Positions 1 through 9,084 are shown, numbered from the stretch's first letter. The stretch: 64,000 nt of DNA from Zoogloea dura (GCF_012927165.1 NZ_JABBGA010000001.1:124001-188000), one strand, 5' to 3'. The notes: generated by a model from the letters alone, not told the origin. A program made the numbers and translations.

Positions 1-50
1 CCGGCGGGAAACAGGGCGGCAAGGGCCAGGCAGAGGGGGGTGATCTTCAT
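1..50 (-). CDS. N-terminus of an exported protein (cut by window edge)
   Basis: Only the first 16 codons are inside the window. They read as the start of a signal peptide: a lysine at residue 2 followed by a run of Leu, Ala and Phe. The gene begins 43 bases after the stop of the upstream di-heme cytochrome gene on the same strand, so the two may be co-transcribed. The function cannot be told from this fragment. Confidence 0.6.
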   Translation of the reverse strand, partial: MKITPLCLALAALFPA

Positions 51-93
51 TGGGGCGACTCCGGAAGGTGAAATTCGGTGGAGGAGAGAAGGC

Positions 94-1275
94 TCAGGGG
101 GTGTAGCCGTCGGTCAGCGTGCCGAGGAAGCTCACCAGGTCGGCAATCTCCGTCTCGTTGAGGGCCGGTGTCTCGCCCCGGCTGCGGTTGTAGGGGGCCT
201 CGGTGGTATTCACATTGCGCTGGTAGGCGAGGGGCAGGTCGTTGAACTTCTGCACCAGGCCGTTGCTGTCTGTGGGGTACCACTCTTCCGGGTTGGTGTC
301 CCGCCGGACGTAGAAGCGCACGGCGTCGGTAAGGTTCTTGATGGCGCCGTTGTGGAAGTAGGGGGCGGTTTTGGCTACGTTGCGCAGGCTGGGAACCCGG
401 AATGCACCGCACAGATCGCCCCGCGAGGCCAGGTCGGTCCGGGTTGGTCCACACAGGCCCAGGTCGTAGTAGGCGGGGTCGGCATTGGCGGCGATCTCCA
501 TGTTGCGGGGTACGCCCAGCACGTCGTAGGTGTTGTCGGTGAACAGCGCGGGATTGCCATTGACGCCGCTGCTGACGTGACAGGCGGCGCAATTGCCCTT
601 GTTGGGGTCGTTGAACAGGGACCAGCCCCGCAGTTCGGCGGCGTTGAGCTGGGTCTTGCCGGCTTGCCAGAGGTCGAACTTGCTGCTGAAAGGCGCGAAG
701 TCGGGGTCTTCCTGCTGGTATTGCTGCAGCGCGTATTGCAGGCGGGCAAAGGCGTCGGCGGGACGATCCAGGATGTCATCGCCGAACACCCGGCGGAACT
801 CGGCGGCGTGGCTGGAGCGCTTGAGCTTGGAGACCACGTCCTCGACGCTGAGGTTGGCCATCTCGTTGGGGTTGAGCAGGGGGCCGGCGGCCTGTTCGGC
901 GAAGCTGGCAGCGCGTCCATCCCAGGTGAAGCCACCGGTCGGCGTCCCATCCTTGTCAAAGAAGAAGGCGGTATTGAACTTCAGGTACTGCAGGGAAGGT
1001 GCCTGGCGGCCGGCTTCGTGGCCGGGACTGGCACCAGCGGGGACGGAACGGGTGTCCGGTGCGGCGTGGTGGTTGTTCTTGTCGTGGCAGCTGGAGCAGG
1101 ACTGGCTGCCGGTGCTGGACAAGAGGGGCTCGTTGAAGAGCTTCTCGCCTATCTGCGCGGCGGCAGACAGGGTGGAGGGGGTGGTCCCCGTTCCTGATCC
1201 TCCACCTCCGCCGCCTCCGCAGGCGGCAAGGGTGAGCACCAGCAGGGTACAGGCGGCACGGGCAAGGCTGCGCAT
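94..1275 (-). CDS. Di-heme cytochrome c peroxidase-family lipoprotein (CcpA/MauG type)
   Basis: The 393-residue product has a lipoprotein signal with lipobox LAAC (Cys19) and then a glycine-rich linker. Two c-type heme motifs are present: CSSCH at residues 60-64 and CAACH at 229-233. This spacing of about 170 residues and the overall length fit the bacterial di-heme cytochrome c peroxidase/MauG superfamily. The C-terminal part carries the family-typical RVPSLRNVAKTAPYFHNG segment. Members either reduce H2O2 with electrons from small cytochromes or oxidise other substrates. I chose the ATG at 1275 because it starts directly at the lipoprotein signal; the frame stays open further upstream but without signal-like sequence. 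The protein should be anchored facing the periplasm. Whether it is a true peroxidase or a MauG-like oxidase is not decided by sequence alone. Confidence 0.85.
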   Translation of the reverse strand: MRSLARAACTLLVLTLAACGGGGGGGSGTGTTPSTLSAAAQIGEKLFNEPLLSSTGSQSCSSCHDKNNHHAAPDTRSVPAGASPGHEAGRQAPSLQYLKFNTAFFFDKDGTPTGGFTWDGRAASFAEQAAGPLLNPNEMANLSVEDVVSKLKRSSHAAEFRRVFGDDILDRPADAFARLQYALQQYQQEDPDFAPFSSKFDLWQAGKTQLNAAELRGWSLFNDPNKGNCAACHVSSGVNGNPALFTDNTYDVLGVPRNMEIAANADPAYYDLGLCGPTRTDLASRGDLCGAFRVPSLRNVAKTAPYFHNGAIKNLTDAVRFYVRRDTNPEEWYPTDSNGLVQKFNDLPLAYQRNVNTTEAPYNRSRGETPALNETEIADLVSFLGTLTDGYTP

Positions 1276-1515
1276 CGAATGGCTCCAGTCGTTCGGCGGA
1301 AAAGTCCGCGGGCGGCGACACAACGCGAGGCGTTGTCGTGATTTCTCGTCGCTGGCTGGCTGGGCTGGTCGAGGCCTGACGTGGCTGGCTTGCGCAGGCA
1401 AGAGGCTTGCAGTGCAGCCTTCTTGCAAATAAGAATTGTTCGCATGTTAAGGCTGGTTAAGAAATTGAGCAATACCCATTTCAATGAAAGGGTCTTGTCA
1501 GGATTCAGTCAGGAA

Positions 1516-2154
1516 TCAGCGGATGGGCAGGAGGCCCTCGTCCCTCAACTTGCCGCCAACCAGTTTGATGAGCTCCTCGATGACCTGGGCCGAAGAGCGT
1601 GGATTGAGTGTTTCGCTGACCGCGGTCCACACCGGCTTGCCTTCGGGTAGACGGTAGAGCAGGGTTTCGACGACAACAGTAGTGTTGTTCACGGTGTAGC
1701 CGGGGGTGGTGTAGACATAGGGATAGAAGGTGTAAAAGCTGCTGTAGCGTGGCCCGAAGCGCCGGAACATGAGATCGGGGCCGACTTGGGTCTGGGGCGG
1801 AACGACTGTCTGCGAGGTGTCCACGGACACCAGGCGGGCGACCAGCGCGGCGTCGTAGCCCCCAGCGGTGAGACGTTCGCGCACGCTTGCGGATTCGAGT
1901 AAGGGATCAACGTCGAGCGTGTGTCCGGCGCTGGCGCCATAGCCGGCGGGGAGGGACTGGACGACCCTGTTTTCGGCCATGCGGCGCAGGTTGTCGTCCT
2001 TTGCCGCGACAAAGACGACAAGCTTGCGGGGGGTGATGCCATTGTCCTGATTGTCCCGCCATACCGACTTGAGGGTCGAGTTGCTGCAGCCTGTCAGGAG
2101 CAGGAGGGCGGCGATCAGGCCGGTGACGAGTCTGAGGGGGCTGAGCGCTTGCAT
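1516..2154 (-). CDS. Hypothetical lipoprotein (DUF4136-like)
   Basis: The 212-residue protein starts with a hydrophobic signal ending in a lipobox (LLTGC), so it is probably a lipoprotein. After it come a SxLKSVW-type start and a mixed alpha/beta body, then a central segment rich in Tyr, Phe and Pro (about residues 135-160). It ends with an AQVIEELIKLVGGKLRDEGLL helix. The layout resembles small DUF4136-type lipoproteins of unknown function, but this is a loose match. The start at 2154 is preceded by GGAG at good spacing. It lies upstream of the di-heme cytochrome gene with a 240-base gap, so co-transcription is uncertain. Confidence 0.6.
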   Translation of the reverse strand: MQALSPLRLVTGLIAALLLLTGCSNSTLKSVWRDNQDNGITPRKLVVFVAAKDDNLRRMAENRVVQSLPAGYGASAGHTLDVDPLLESASVRERLTAGGYDAALVARLVSVDTSQTVVPPQTQVGPDLMFRRFGPRYSSFYTFYPYVYTTPGYTVNNTTVVVETLLYRLPEGKPVWTAVSETLNPRSSAQVIEELIKLVGGKLRDEGLLPIR

Positions 2155-2211
2155 TGAAAGCTCCGGAATAGGCAGGTTGTGCACGCGCAGACCACGGCCC
2201 TGGCGCAGGGT

Positions 2212-5200
2212 TCAATGAAAGTCCCGGCTGCGGGGGCTCAGGCGTCCAAGCTGGGCCGAGCGGTCAACCACCCGCTTGGCGTGCAGGTGCACGATGTCGC
2301 CCTGGCGGCTGATCTGCCCATACACACCGAGCAGGGTGGCGCCCAGCAGGATACGGCGTTCGGCCTCAAGCAGCTCGGGGCGGACGATCACGTTGATCCA
2401 CCCGGTTTCGTCTTCGAGGGTGACGAACATCGTGCCCTTGGCCGTCCCCGGCCGTTGCCGGCAGGTGACGACGCCGGCGGCCCGGGCCAGCTTGCGGTCG
2501 GGGCAGCTGGCGATTTCAGCGGCGCTCAGAAAGCGCTCGGCGCTGAGCAGGCCGCGCAGGAAGCTGAGAGGGTGCCGGCCCAGGCTGAAGCCCAGGCGAG
2601 CATAGTCGGCGATGATGTCCTGGGTTTCCGCGGGGGCTGGCAGGGTGGCGGTGGCATCGGCCGGGTCGGTCACGGGGGAGGCGTGGAGCAGGCCCGGTGG
2701 CGCCTGGCTGCCGGCCGCAGCCCACCTGGCCTGGTGGCGGTGGCCGGCCAGCCGGGCGAGGGCGCCTGCGCTGGCCAGGCATTCCGTCTCGGCCGGGACG
2801 AGCGCAGCCCGCAGGACGAGGTCGGACACTGAAGCAAAGGGGCGGATCCGGCGTGCCGCGCTGATTCTTGCGGCGGCGGCCGCATGGAGGCCCTTGACCA
2901 GGCGGAGGCCGAGGCGTGCTGCCGGCGTCGCCGGGGATGTGGCGGACGGCTCAAGGGTGCACTCCCAGTCGCTGGCGGTGACATCCACGGGGCGCACCTC
3001 CACCTGGTGCCGGCGGGCGTCCTGGATCAATTGGGACGGGCCGTAGAAGCCCATGGGCTGGCTGTTGAGCAGGCCGCACAGGAAAGCCGCCGGGTGAAAG
3101 CATTTGATCCAGGCCGATACATAGACCAGGTGGGCGAAGCTGGCGGCGTGGGATTCGGGAAAGCCATAGCTGCCGAAGCCCTGGATCTGCCTGCACAGGG
3201 CATCGGCAAAATCCTTGCGATAGCCGCGTTGCAGCATGCCGTCGGTGAGCTTCTGCTGGTAGCGGGTGAGTTCGCCCTGGCGCCCCCAGGCCCCCATGGC
3301 GCGTCGCAGCTGGTCGGCTTCGCCGGGGGTGAAGCCGGCGGCAACCATGGCCAGCTGCATGACCTGCTCCTGGAAGATGGGCACGCCATGGGTGCGGGCC
3401 AGCACGGGCTCGAGCTCGGGGTGGGGGTAGTCGATATCCTCATGGTGGGCCAGCCTGTCGCGGGCCGTGAGGTAGGGATGCACCATGCCCCCCTGGATGG
3501 GGCCGGGACGGACGATGGCGACCTCGACCACCAGGTCGTAGTAGCGCCTTGGGCGCAGGCGCGGCAGCATGCTCATCTGGGCGCGGGACTCCACCTGGAA
3601 CACACCCATGGCATCGGCCTGGCACAGCATGTCGTAGACGGCTGCCTGCTCGCGCGGCACCCTGGACATCTCGAAGGAGGCTTCGCCCTGCCAGGCGGCG
3701 ATCAATTCGAAGCTGCGACGGATGGCTGACAGCATGCCCAGGGCCAGCACATCGACCTTCATCAGGCCGAGGGTTTCCAGGTCTTCCTTGTCCCACTGGA
3801 TGATCGTGCGGTTTTCCATCGCGGCGTTTTCGACCGGGGCCAGCTCCACCAGGGGGCCGCGGGAGATGACGAAGCCGCCCACGTGCTGGGACAGGTGGCG
3901 GGGGAAGCCGATGAGTTCGTTGGCCAGCTCCAGCAACAGGCTCACCCGAGGGCTGTCCGGGTCGAGCCCGGCTTCCCGGATCCGCTCGGGCGCCACCTGG
4001 CGGCCGTCCCACCAGGCCAGGCGGCGGGTCAGCTGGTCCAGCTGGCCGGGATCGAAGCCGAGGGCGCGGCCCACATCGCGCAGCGCGCTGCGGGGCCGGT
4101 AGCGGATCACCGTAGCGGCCAGCGCGGCCCGGTCGCGGCCGTACTTGGCGTAGATGTACTGAATGACATCCTCCCGCCTGTCGTGCTCGAAATCCACGTC
4201 GATATCGGGAGGTTCGTCCCGTTCCCGGGAGATGAAGCGCTCGAAGAGCAGGGTGGCTTCCTCGGGGGCCACCTCGGTGATGCCCAGGGCGTAGCACACC
4301 ACCGAATTGGCCGCCGAACCCCGCCCCTGGCACAGGATGCCCTGGCTGCGTGCAAAGCGGACGATGTCCTCGACGGTGAGGAAGAAGGCTTCGTAACGCA
4401 GCTCCGTGATCAGGGCGAGCTCCTGCTCGACCCGGGCCCGGATGTCGCCGGGGATGCGGCTTTCTCCGTCCGGACCAGGAGGGTAGCGGCGGCTCAGCCC
4501 GTGGGCGACCAGTGCCGTCAGGTGGCTGCTGGCGGTGAGGCCTGGCGGGATGATCTCCTCGGGATACTCGTAGCGCAGTTCGCCCGGCGAGAAGCTGCAC
4601 TGCCCGGCGATCTTGAGGCTTTCGGCGATCCATTCGGGCGGATGGCGCCGGGCCAGCACCGCGGGAGCCTGGAGATGGCCTTCCGCGTTGGCCTCCAGGC
4701 GATAGCCTGCCTGGTCCAGGCTGGTCCGGTGGCGCAGGGCCGCGAGCACATCGGCCAGGCGCTGCCTGTCGGCACAGTGCATCCGTGGCGCCCCGGTACT
4801 GACCACCGGGATGCCGGCCTGCCGCGCCGCGTGGGCTATCAGGCTCTGCCGCCGGGCGTCGTCGGGCCCCAGCGGAAGCAGGGCCGCGATCCATGCCCGG
4901 TCGGGGAAGGCATCTGCCAGCCATAGGGCGTCGGCAGCCAGCAGGGAAAGCGCCGCGCTGCCGTCATCCGGAGGCAGCAGCAGGGCCAGGCAGCCGTCGA
5001 GCCCGCTTTCCAGATCGCCGCGCCGCAGGCAGTACTGGCCCTTGGGGGCGGCCTGGCGTCCCAGGCTGATCAGCCGGACCAGGCGTCCGTAAGAGTGGCG
5101 GTTCGTGGCCAGCAGGACGACCCGGGGGCCGTCGGCCAGCTGGATCACCGTTCCGACGATGAACTTGAGGGTGGGCTGCCGCTGCCACTGGGCATAGCCA

Positions 5201-5379
5201 CGGACCATGCCAGCCAGGGAGCACTCATCCGTCAGGGCCAGTGCGGCATAGCCCAGCTCTGCCGCCTGCGCGACCAGTTCCTCAGGGTGGGATGCGCCGG
5301 TCAGGAAGCTGAAGTTGCTGCGGCAGTAAAGCTCGGCAAAAGCGGTGGGAGAAAAGGGGGATGCATTGGCGCTGGACAT
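2212..5379 (-). CDS. dnaE2: Error-prone DNA polymerase III alpha subunit DnaE2
   Basis: The 1,055-residue product has the DnaE2 layout: an N-terminal PHP domain (about 1-250), the polymerase core with the acidic PDIDVDFEHD motif at 391-400, the GRGSAANSVVCYALGI segment just before it, and a C-terminal OB-fold region (about 950-1020). The length fits DnaE2 (about 1,030-1,080) and not the replicative DnaE (about 1,160). In the ImuA-ImuB-DnaE2 mutasome it performs damage-induced mutagenic translesion synthesis. Its partners imuA and imuB are about 22 kb away on the same strand, next to lexA. A perfect LexA box lies 8 bases before the ATG, leaving no room for a normal leader, and no clear ribosome-binding site is seen. 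SOS control is therefore direct. Confidence 0.96.
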   Translation of the reverse strand: MSSANASPFSPTAFAELYCRSNFSFLTGASHPEELVAQAAELGYAALALTDECSLAGMVRGYAQWQRQPTLKFIVGTVIQLADGPRVVLLATNRHSYGRLVRLISLGRQAAPKGQYCLRRGDLESGLDGCLALLLPPDDGSAALSLLAADALWLADAFPDRAWIAALLPLGPDDARRQSLIAHAARQAGIPVVSTGAPRMHCADRQRLADVLAALRHRTSLDQAGYRLEANAEGHLQAPAVLARRHPPEWIAESLKIAGQCSFSPGELRYEYPEEIIPPGLTASSHLTALVAHGLSRRYPPGPDGESRIPGDIRARVEQELALITELRYEAFFLTVEDIVRFARSQGILCQGRGSAANSVVCYALGITEVAPEEATLLFERFISRERDEPPDIDVDFEHDRREDVIQYIYAKYGRDRAALAATVIRYRPRSALRDVGRALGFDPGQLDQLTRRLAWWDGRQVAPERIREAGLDPDSPRVSLLLELANELIGFPRHLSQHVGGFVISRGPLVELAPVENAAMENRTIIQWDKEDLETLGLMKVDVLALGMLSAIRRSFELIAAWQGEASFEMSRVPREQAAVYDMLCQADAMGVFQVESRAQMSMLPRLRPRRYYDLVVEVAIVRPGPIQGGMVHPYLTARDRLAHHEDIDYPHPELEPVLARTHGVPIFQEQVMQLAMVAAGFTPGEADQLRRAMGAWGRQGELTRYQQKLTDGMLQRGYRKDFADALCRQIQGFGSYGFPESHAASFAHLVYVSAWIKCFHPAAFLCGLLNSQPMGFYGPSQLIQDARRHQVEVRPVDVTASDWECTLEPSATSPATPAARLGLRLVKGLHAAAAARISAARRIRPFASVSDLVLRAALVPAETECLASAGALARLAGHRHQARWAAAGSQAPPGLLHASPVTDPADATATLPAPAETQDIIADYARLGFSLGRHPLSFLRGLLSAERFLSAAEIASCPDRKLARAAGVVTCRQRPGTAKGTMFVTLEDETGWINVIVRPELLEAERRILLGATLLGVYGQISRQGDIVHLHAKRVVDRSAQLGRLSPRSRDFH

Positions 5380-5386
5380 GAGTTGA

Positions 5387-5402
5387 CTGTATAAATAAAC
5401 AG
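5387..5402. promoter_or_regulatory. LexA box upstream of dnaE2
   Basis: The sequence CTGTATAAATAAACAG is a full CTG-N10-CAG SOS box with an AT-rich core, as for LexA of the E. coli/betaproteobacterial type. It ends 8 bases before the dnaE2 ATG. This puts the operator at or inside the transcription start region. Confidence 0.85.
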
Positions 5403-5456
5403 TTATTCATGCAAGCGCCAGCGGGGAAGGGCCTGCCGTTCGGGCAGACCGGGGGG

Positions 5457-7331
5457 TCAGGACCTCGATGTCACGCTGCCATGGCGCAGCAGGGAGGCCA
5501 GGGCCGCCAGCAGCCCGAGGAAGGCAAGGCTGGCGAGATCCAGGGCACCTCCGCCGCCGCCGCCGGAAGACTTGGCCGGCGCGGCCTGCACGTCGATGCT
5601 GGCCTGGCTGCTGCCTTGCCGCCCAGCCTCCGTGGTGACGGTGAGGGAGACAACATAGGTTCCGGCCGCCGGTACGGTAAAGCTGGGACTGGCCACGTTG
5701 TCGGCACTGAAGCTGCCGGCCTGGGGACCGCTGACCTGGACCCACTTCCAGGCCACGATGCGGCTGCCGTCGGCGCTCGTGCTGGTGGAGGCGTCCAGGG
5801 TCAGGGCAGCCTGGGCGGTGGGGGTGCCGCTGAACGTGATGTGAGCCACCGGTGCGATTGCGGCAGTGGCCAGTGCGGCAGCCACCGCGCTGTGGGTGTT
5901 CAGCATGCCGGCACCGCAGGTGGTTGTGGTGCAGTTGCATTGTCCGTCGGAGGTGACCACCGGGCAGGTGGGCAGGCTGGCATCGGTGGGGAAGGATGTG
6001 GCGCTCTGCTTGATGAGCCGGGTGATCTCGCTGCCGCTCAGGGCCGGGTTGGCTGCCAGCATCAGGGCCGCGGTGCCGGCGACAAGGGGCGTCGCGAAGC
6101 TGGTGCCGACGGTGACATCGTTGATGCCGGTATAGCCATTGCCGGCAGGCACCGTGCTGCCCAGGTCGATGGTGTTGATCAGGGGGAACAGGCAGGGCTG
6201 CCCCGCCACCACGTTGACGCAGTTGCCGGCCGGCGCACTGACGCCGACCTGCGCGCCGTAGCTCGAATAGCCCACCTTCGTTCCGACATGGCGGATCCCC
6301 GCCACGGCCAGGACCCCGGCGCAGTTTGCCGGCTCCAGGACAGGGCCGGTCTCGTTGCCGGCGGCGGCGACGACCAGGGCACCCGCCGTCTGGATCTCGG
6401 CGATGGCCGCGGCGAAGGCGGCGCTGCAGCTGCCCTCTCCACCCAGGCTGACGTTGATGACCCGCGCCGGGTTGGGGTTGGCGGGGACGCCGGGAACGCT
6501 CAGGCCGGCCGCCCAGCGCATGCCGGCAATGATGTCCGAGTCGAAACCGCCGCACTTGCCCAGCACGCGCACGGGCAGGATGCGGCTGGCGCCCGCCATC
6601 CCGGCGATCCCGCGGGAGTTGTTGGTTTCCGCTGCCACGATGCCCGCCACCTGCGTGCCATGCCAGCTGCTGGTGGTGGGCAGGGTGGTGCTGCAGAGGT
6701 TGCGCAGGGTGGCGTTGGCCAGGTCGGCGCTGGAAAGGTAGTCCCCCGGATCGGACGGATCCGGGTCCCGCCCGTTTTGACCGTCGCCGGACAGCAGGTC
6801 GTCCGAGATGAAGTCGTAGCCGGGCAGCAGGCGCGGGGCCAGGTCTTCGTGGTCGGTGCGCACGCCGGTGTCCACCACCGCGACGATCACGCCGGCGCTG
6901 CCGCCGGTCAGATCCCAGGCGGCCTGGGCGTTGGTGGCCGCGGGCTGGGTGGCGCTGGGAGCGTGCAGGTACCACTGGAAGCCGAAGAGAGGGTCGTTCG
7001 GCACGGCCAGGGCCTTCTTCAGGCGGTCGGGGACGGCATATTCGACATCCGCATCCCTCGACAGCCGGCGCGCCAGGGCCTCCGAACTGAGGCCGTTGGC
7101 ACGGATCACATGGATGTCCTGGCCGGGTTGGCCTGCCAGGCGGGTGGCGAGCCCCAGGCGCTGACCCAGCGTTTCGACCCGGCCGGCGGCCTGGATCTGC
7201 TTGAGGGGCGAAGCGGCCTTGAGCTTGACGATGACCCGGGCTTCAAGGGTGTCCGCTGCCATTGCCGTGGCGGCATGCAGGGTGGGGAGGAGGGTGGCCA
7301 GTGCCAGGCACAGGCGTGGGAGGAGGCTCAT
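5457..7331 (-). CDS. Secreted S8 subtilisin-like serine protease with PKD domain and GlyGly-CTERM-like tail
   Basis: The 624-residue preproprotein has a signal peptide (about 1-26), an I9-like propeptide (about 28-105) and an S8 catalytic domain. The triad is Asp154 (AVVDTGV), His224 (SWHGTQVAGI) and Ser411 (GTSFATPLVAG), with the oxyanion Asn326 (AAAGNE). A PKD/Ig-like domain follows (about 490-585). The tail is a run of six glycines, a hydrophobic helix (LDLASLAFLGLLAALASLL) and a basic end. That pattern is typical of GlyGly-CTERM proteins, which are processed by a rhombosortase after type II secretion. The start overlaps the stop of the upstream small gene by ATGA, so the pair is translationally coupled. 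No rhombosortase gene is in the window. Confidence 0.93.
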   Translation of the reverse strand: MSLLPRLCLALATLLPTLHAATAMAADTLEARVIVKLKAASPLKQIQAAGRVETLGQRLGLATRLAGQPGQDIHVIRANGLSSEALARRLSRDADVEYAVPDRLKKALAVPNDPLFGFQWYLHAPSATQPAATNAQAAWDLTGGSAGVIVAVVDTGVRTDHEDLAPRLLPGYDFISDDLLSGDGQNGRDPDPSDPGDYLSSADLANATLRNLCSTTLPTTSSWHGTQVAGIVAAETNNSRGIAGMAGASRILPVRVLGKCGGFDSDIIAGMRWAAGLSVPGVPANPNPARVINVSLGGEGSCSAAFAAAIAEIQTAGALVVAAAGNETGPVLEPANCAGVLAVAGIRHVGTKVGYSSYGAQVGVSAPAGNCVNVVAGQPCLFPLINTIDLGSTVPAGNGYTGINDVTVGTSFATPLVAGTAALMLAANPALSGSEITRLIKQSATSFPTDASLPTCPVVTSDGQCNCTTTTCGAGMLNTHSAVAAALATAAIAPVAHITFSGTPTAQAALTLDASTSTSADGSRIVAWKWVQVSGPQAGSFSADNVASPSFTVPAAGTYVVSLTVTTEAGRQGSSQASIDVQAAPAKSSGGGGGGALDLASLAFLGLLAALASLLRHGSVTSRS

Positions 7332-7648
7332 CGGGGGTCCTTGATGTGGTCGGTTTGCACGTGGGTGATGCCGGCTTGTGCCCGCAAGGCTTCCATGGCC
7401 TCTTCGCAGCCGCTGGTGTGCGGGCAGCTCAGGCGGTAGGCGTGGCTCTGGGCGGAGAGGCTGGCTGCAAAGCGCAGCCTGGCTCCTGCCTTGGCCAGCC
7501 GTGCCAGGAGCTGCGGGTCGTCACCACGGACAGGATCGGCAAAACCGATGATGATCCGGTACTCCACCACATCATCGGGGTGTGCCACCGCACAGGCGGA
7601 TGCGCCGCACAGTAGGGCAAGGAGGGTGATCAGGTGGCGGACAGGCAT
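7328..7648 (-). CDS. Small secreted I9 propeptide-like protein, coupled to the subtilase
   Basis: The 106-residue product has a signal peptide (MPVRHLITLLALLCGASACA) and a mature part of about 80 residues. The mature part follows the order of the subtilase's own propeptide: a strand (VEYRIIIGF), a helix (LLARLAKAGARL), a strand (SHAYRLSCP), a helix (EEAMEALRAQAG) and a last strand (ITHVQTD). Two cysteines (SCP and SGC) could form a disulfide. The gene ends in an ATGA overlap with the protease start. By position and fold I infer a stand-alone inhibitor or folding helper of the protease. The start at 7648 was chosen for the signal peptide; no strong ribosome-binding site is seen. Confidence 0.6.
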   Translation of the reverse strand: MPVRHLITLLALLCGASACAVAHPDDVVEYRIIIGFADPVRGDDPQLLARLAKAGARLRFAASLSAQSHAYRLSCPHTSGCEEAMEALRAQAGITHVQTDHIKDPR

Positions 7649-7720
7649 GCCGGGAGTCTTGCGGAGAACGCGCGAACCCGGTTTATGCCATAACCGTATT
7701 GCTGCTGTCATCCCTTGATG

Positions 7721-7972
7721 TCATTTCCGCGGACGTCCGCGGGTCGGTCCGCCCGGCGCCGGAGTTGCAGCGGGCTTGCCGTATTCCTTGAAGACACGCT
7801 TGGCATCCTGTTCGGCGCGCAGCTGGGTGCAGATCGACGGATCATCATCGTGGCCGCTGAAATAGCCGGCCGCCTGGGCCTTCATGACGAGCTGGATTGC
7901 CGCATGCTCGGTCAGGCCGAAGCGTTCGAAAAGGAGGGTGGCGACTTCATCCAGGTGTTCTTCGTAGGTCAT
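7721..7972 (-). CDS. Small conserved-type hypothetical protein
   Basis: An 83-residue soluble protein with an acidic, helical N-terminal half (MTYEEHLDEVATLLFERFGL) and a basic Pro/Gly-rich end (TRGRPRK). The helix-turn-helix-like spacing (LTEHAAIQLVMKAQAAGYF) suggests a compact helical fold, but I do not recognise a family. No convincing ribosome-binding site precedes the chosen ATG. It is divergent from the MOSC-domain gene. Confidence that it is a real gene is moderate. Confidence 0.5.
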   Translation of the reverse strand: MTYEEHLDEVATLLFERFGLTEHAAIQLVMKAQAAGYFSGHDDDPSICTQLRAEQDAKRVFKEYGKPAATPAPGGPTRGRPRK

Positions 7973-8128
7973 GGCGTGGTGAGGGTGCTTGCAAAGACGG
8001 CATTGTAGCGCGCCCCTCCGGCCGGGCTTTCCGGAGACGAAGGTCATTTCCGCCAGAGGATGCACGCAGCGATAATCCTGCGGGCGGCTCCAACCGGACC
8101 CGCCAGACATGCGATTGGACCAATTCCC

Positions 8129-8953
8129 ATGCCCACTTCCCAGCCTGTGCTTGATGCCCTCTATCACTACCCGGTCAAGTCGATGGCCGGTCTGCGCCTC
8201 GACAAGGCCGTGCTGTCGCAGCAAGGTCTTCCCTTCGACCGTTGCTGGATGGTTGCGGATGCCCGCGGCCGTTTCGTCACGGGGCGCGAGTATCCGGAGC
8301 TGGTCCTGGTCGGCGCCAGCCCGGCCGCCGACGGGGTGACCCTCTCCGCAGCCGGCCGTCAGGCCTTGTTCGTGCCGAACACCGCCTTCGACAAGCCGAT
8401 CGATGCCACGGTGTGGGGCGATGCCTTCCAGGCCTGGGAAGGGGCTCGCGAAGCGGATGCCTGGATCTCGGGCTTCATCGGGGCGCCGCTCAAGTTGCTG
8501 TGGACCGGTGCCCGTACTGCCCGGCGGGTCCGGACCGAGAGCCAGGTGCCGCTGTCCTTCGCCGATGGCTTTCCATTGCTGCTGATCGGTCAGGCTTCGC
8601 TGGACGATCTGTGTGCCCGGATCGGCCGTCCTCTGGCCATGACGCGCTTCCGGCCCAATCTGGTGGTGAGCGGCGCGCCGCCCTACGCGGAGGACAGCTG
8701 GAAGCGGATCCGCATCGGGGACGCCGTGCTGCGTATCGTCAAGCCGTGCGAGCGCTGCGTGTTCACCACGGTGGATCCGGATACCGGCACCCGTGGGCTC
8801 GACCAGGAGCCGCTGCGCACCCTGGCGGGCTACCGCCGCACACCGGCTGGCGTGATCTTCGGGCAGAACGTCGTGGCCGACAGCGAAGCTGAGATCATCC
8901 CCGGGATGCCGGTCGAGGTTCTTGAATGCGTGAGCCAGGGCCCGGCTGCCTGA
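8129..8953 (+). CDS. MOSC domain-containing protein (YcbX/mARC-like)
   Basis: The 274-residue protein begins with the MOSC N-terminal beta-barrel signature (LYHYPVKSMAGLRLDKAVL). Its C-terminal MOSC domain holds the motif IVKPCERCVFTTVDPDTG, in which the first Cys is the expected molybdenum ligand. Proteins of this type bind the molybdenum cofactor and reduce N-hydroxylated compounds such as N-hydroxylaminopurine, using a flavin/ferredoxin partner. No [2Fe-2S] domain is fused here, unlike E. coli YcbX, so a separate redox partner would be needed. The start at 8129 matches the family N-terminus. The gene stands alone. Confidence 0.85.
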   Translation: MPTSQPVLDALYHYPVKSMAGLRLDKAVLSQQGLPFDRCWMVADARGRFVTGREYPELVLVGASPAADGVTLSAAGRQALFVPNTAFDKPIDATVWGDAFQAWEGAREADAWISGFIGAPLKLLWTGARTARRVRTESQVPLSFADGFPLLLIGQASLDDLCARIGRPLAMTRFRPNLVVSGAPPYAEDSWKRIRIGDAVLRIVKPCERCVFTTVDPDTGTRGLDQEPLRTLAGYRRTPAGVIFGQNVVADSEAEIIPGMPVEVLECVSQGPAA

Positions 8954-9084
8954 GGGCTTTGGCTAGGGGTTTTCCCTCGTTTGGGTAGAAAAGTATGTAA
9001 TAAAGTTTGAATCAGCAAACGCTGATGAATATGCTGTCTGATGTACCGGGTACCCGGATCTGCTGCCGGGAGGGGCTTCCAGCC

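Noticed and set aside
1425-1443. Fur-box-like sequence upstream of the di-heme cytochrome
   Set aside because: GCAAATAAGAATTGTTCGC matches the 19-bp Fur consensus at only about 11 positions, too weak to support a site.
9046-9057. CCGGGTACCCGG as a terminator of the MOSC gene
   Set aside because: A perfect palindrome but with no loop and no T-run; it cannot act as a normal intrinsic terminator.
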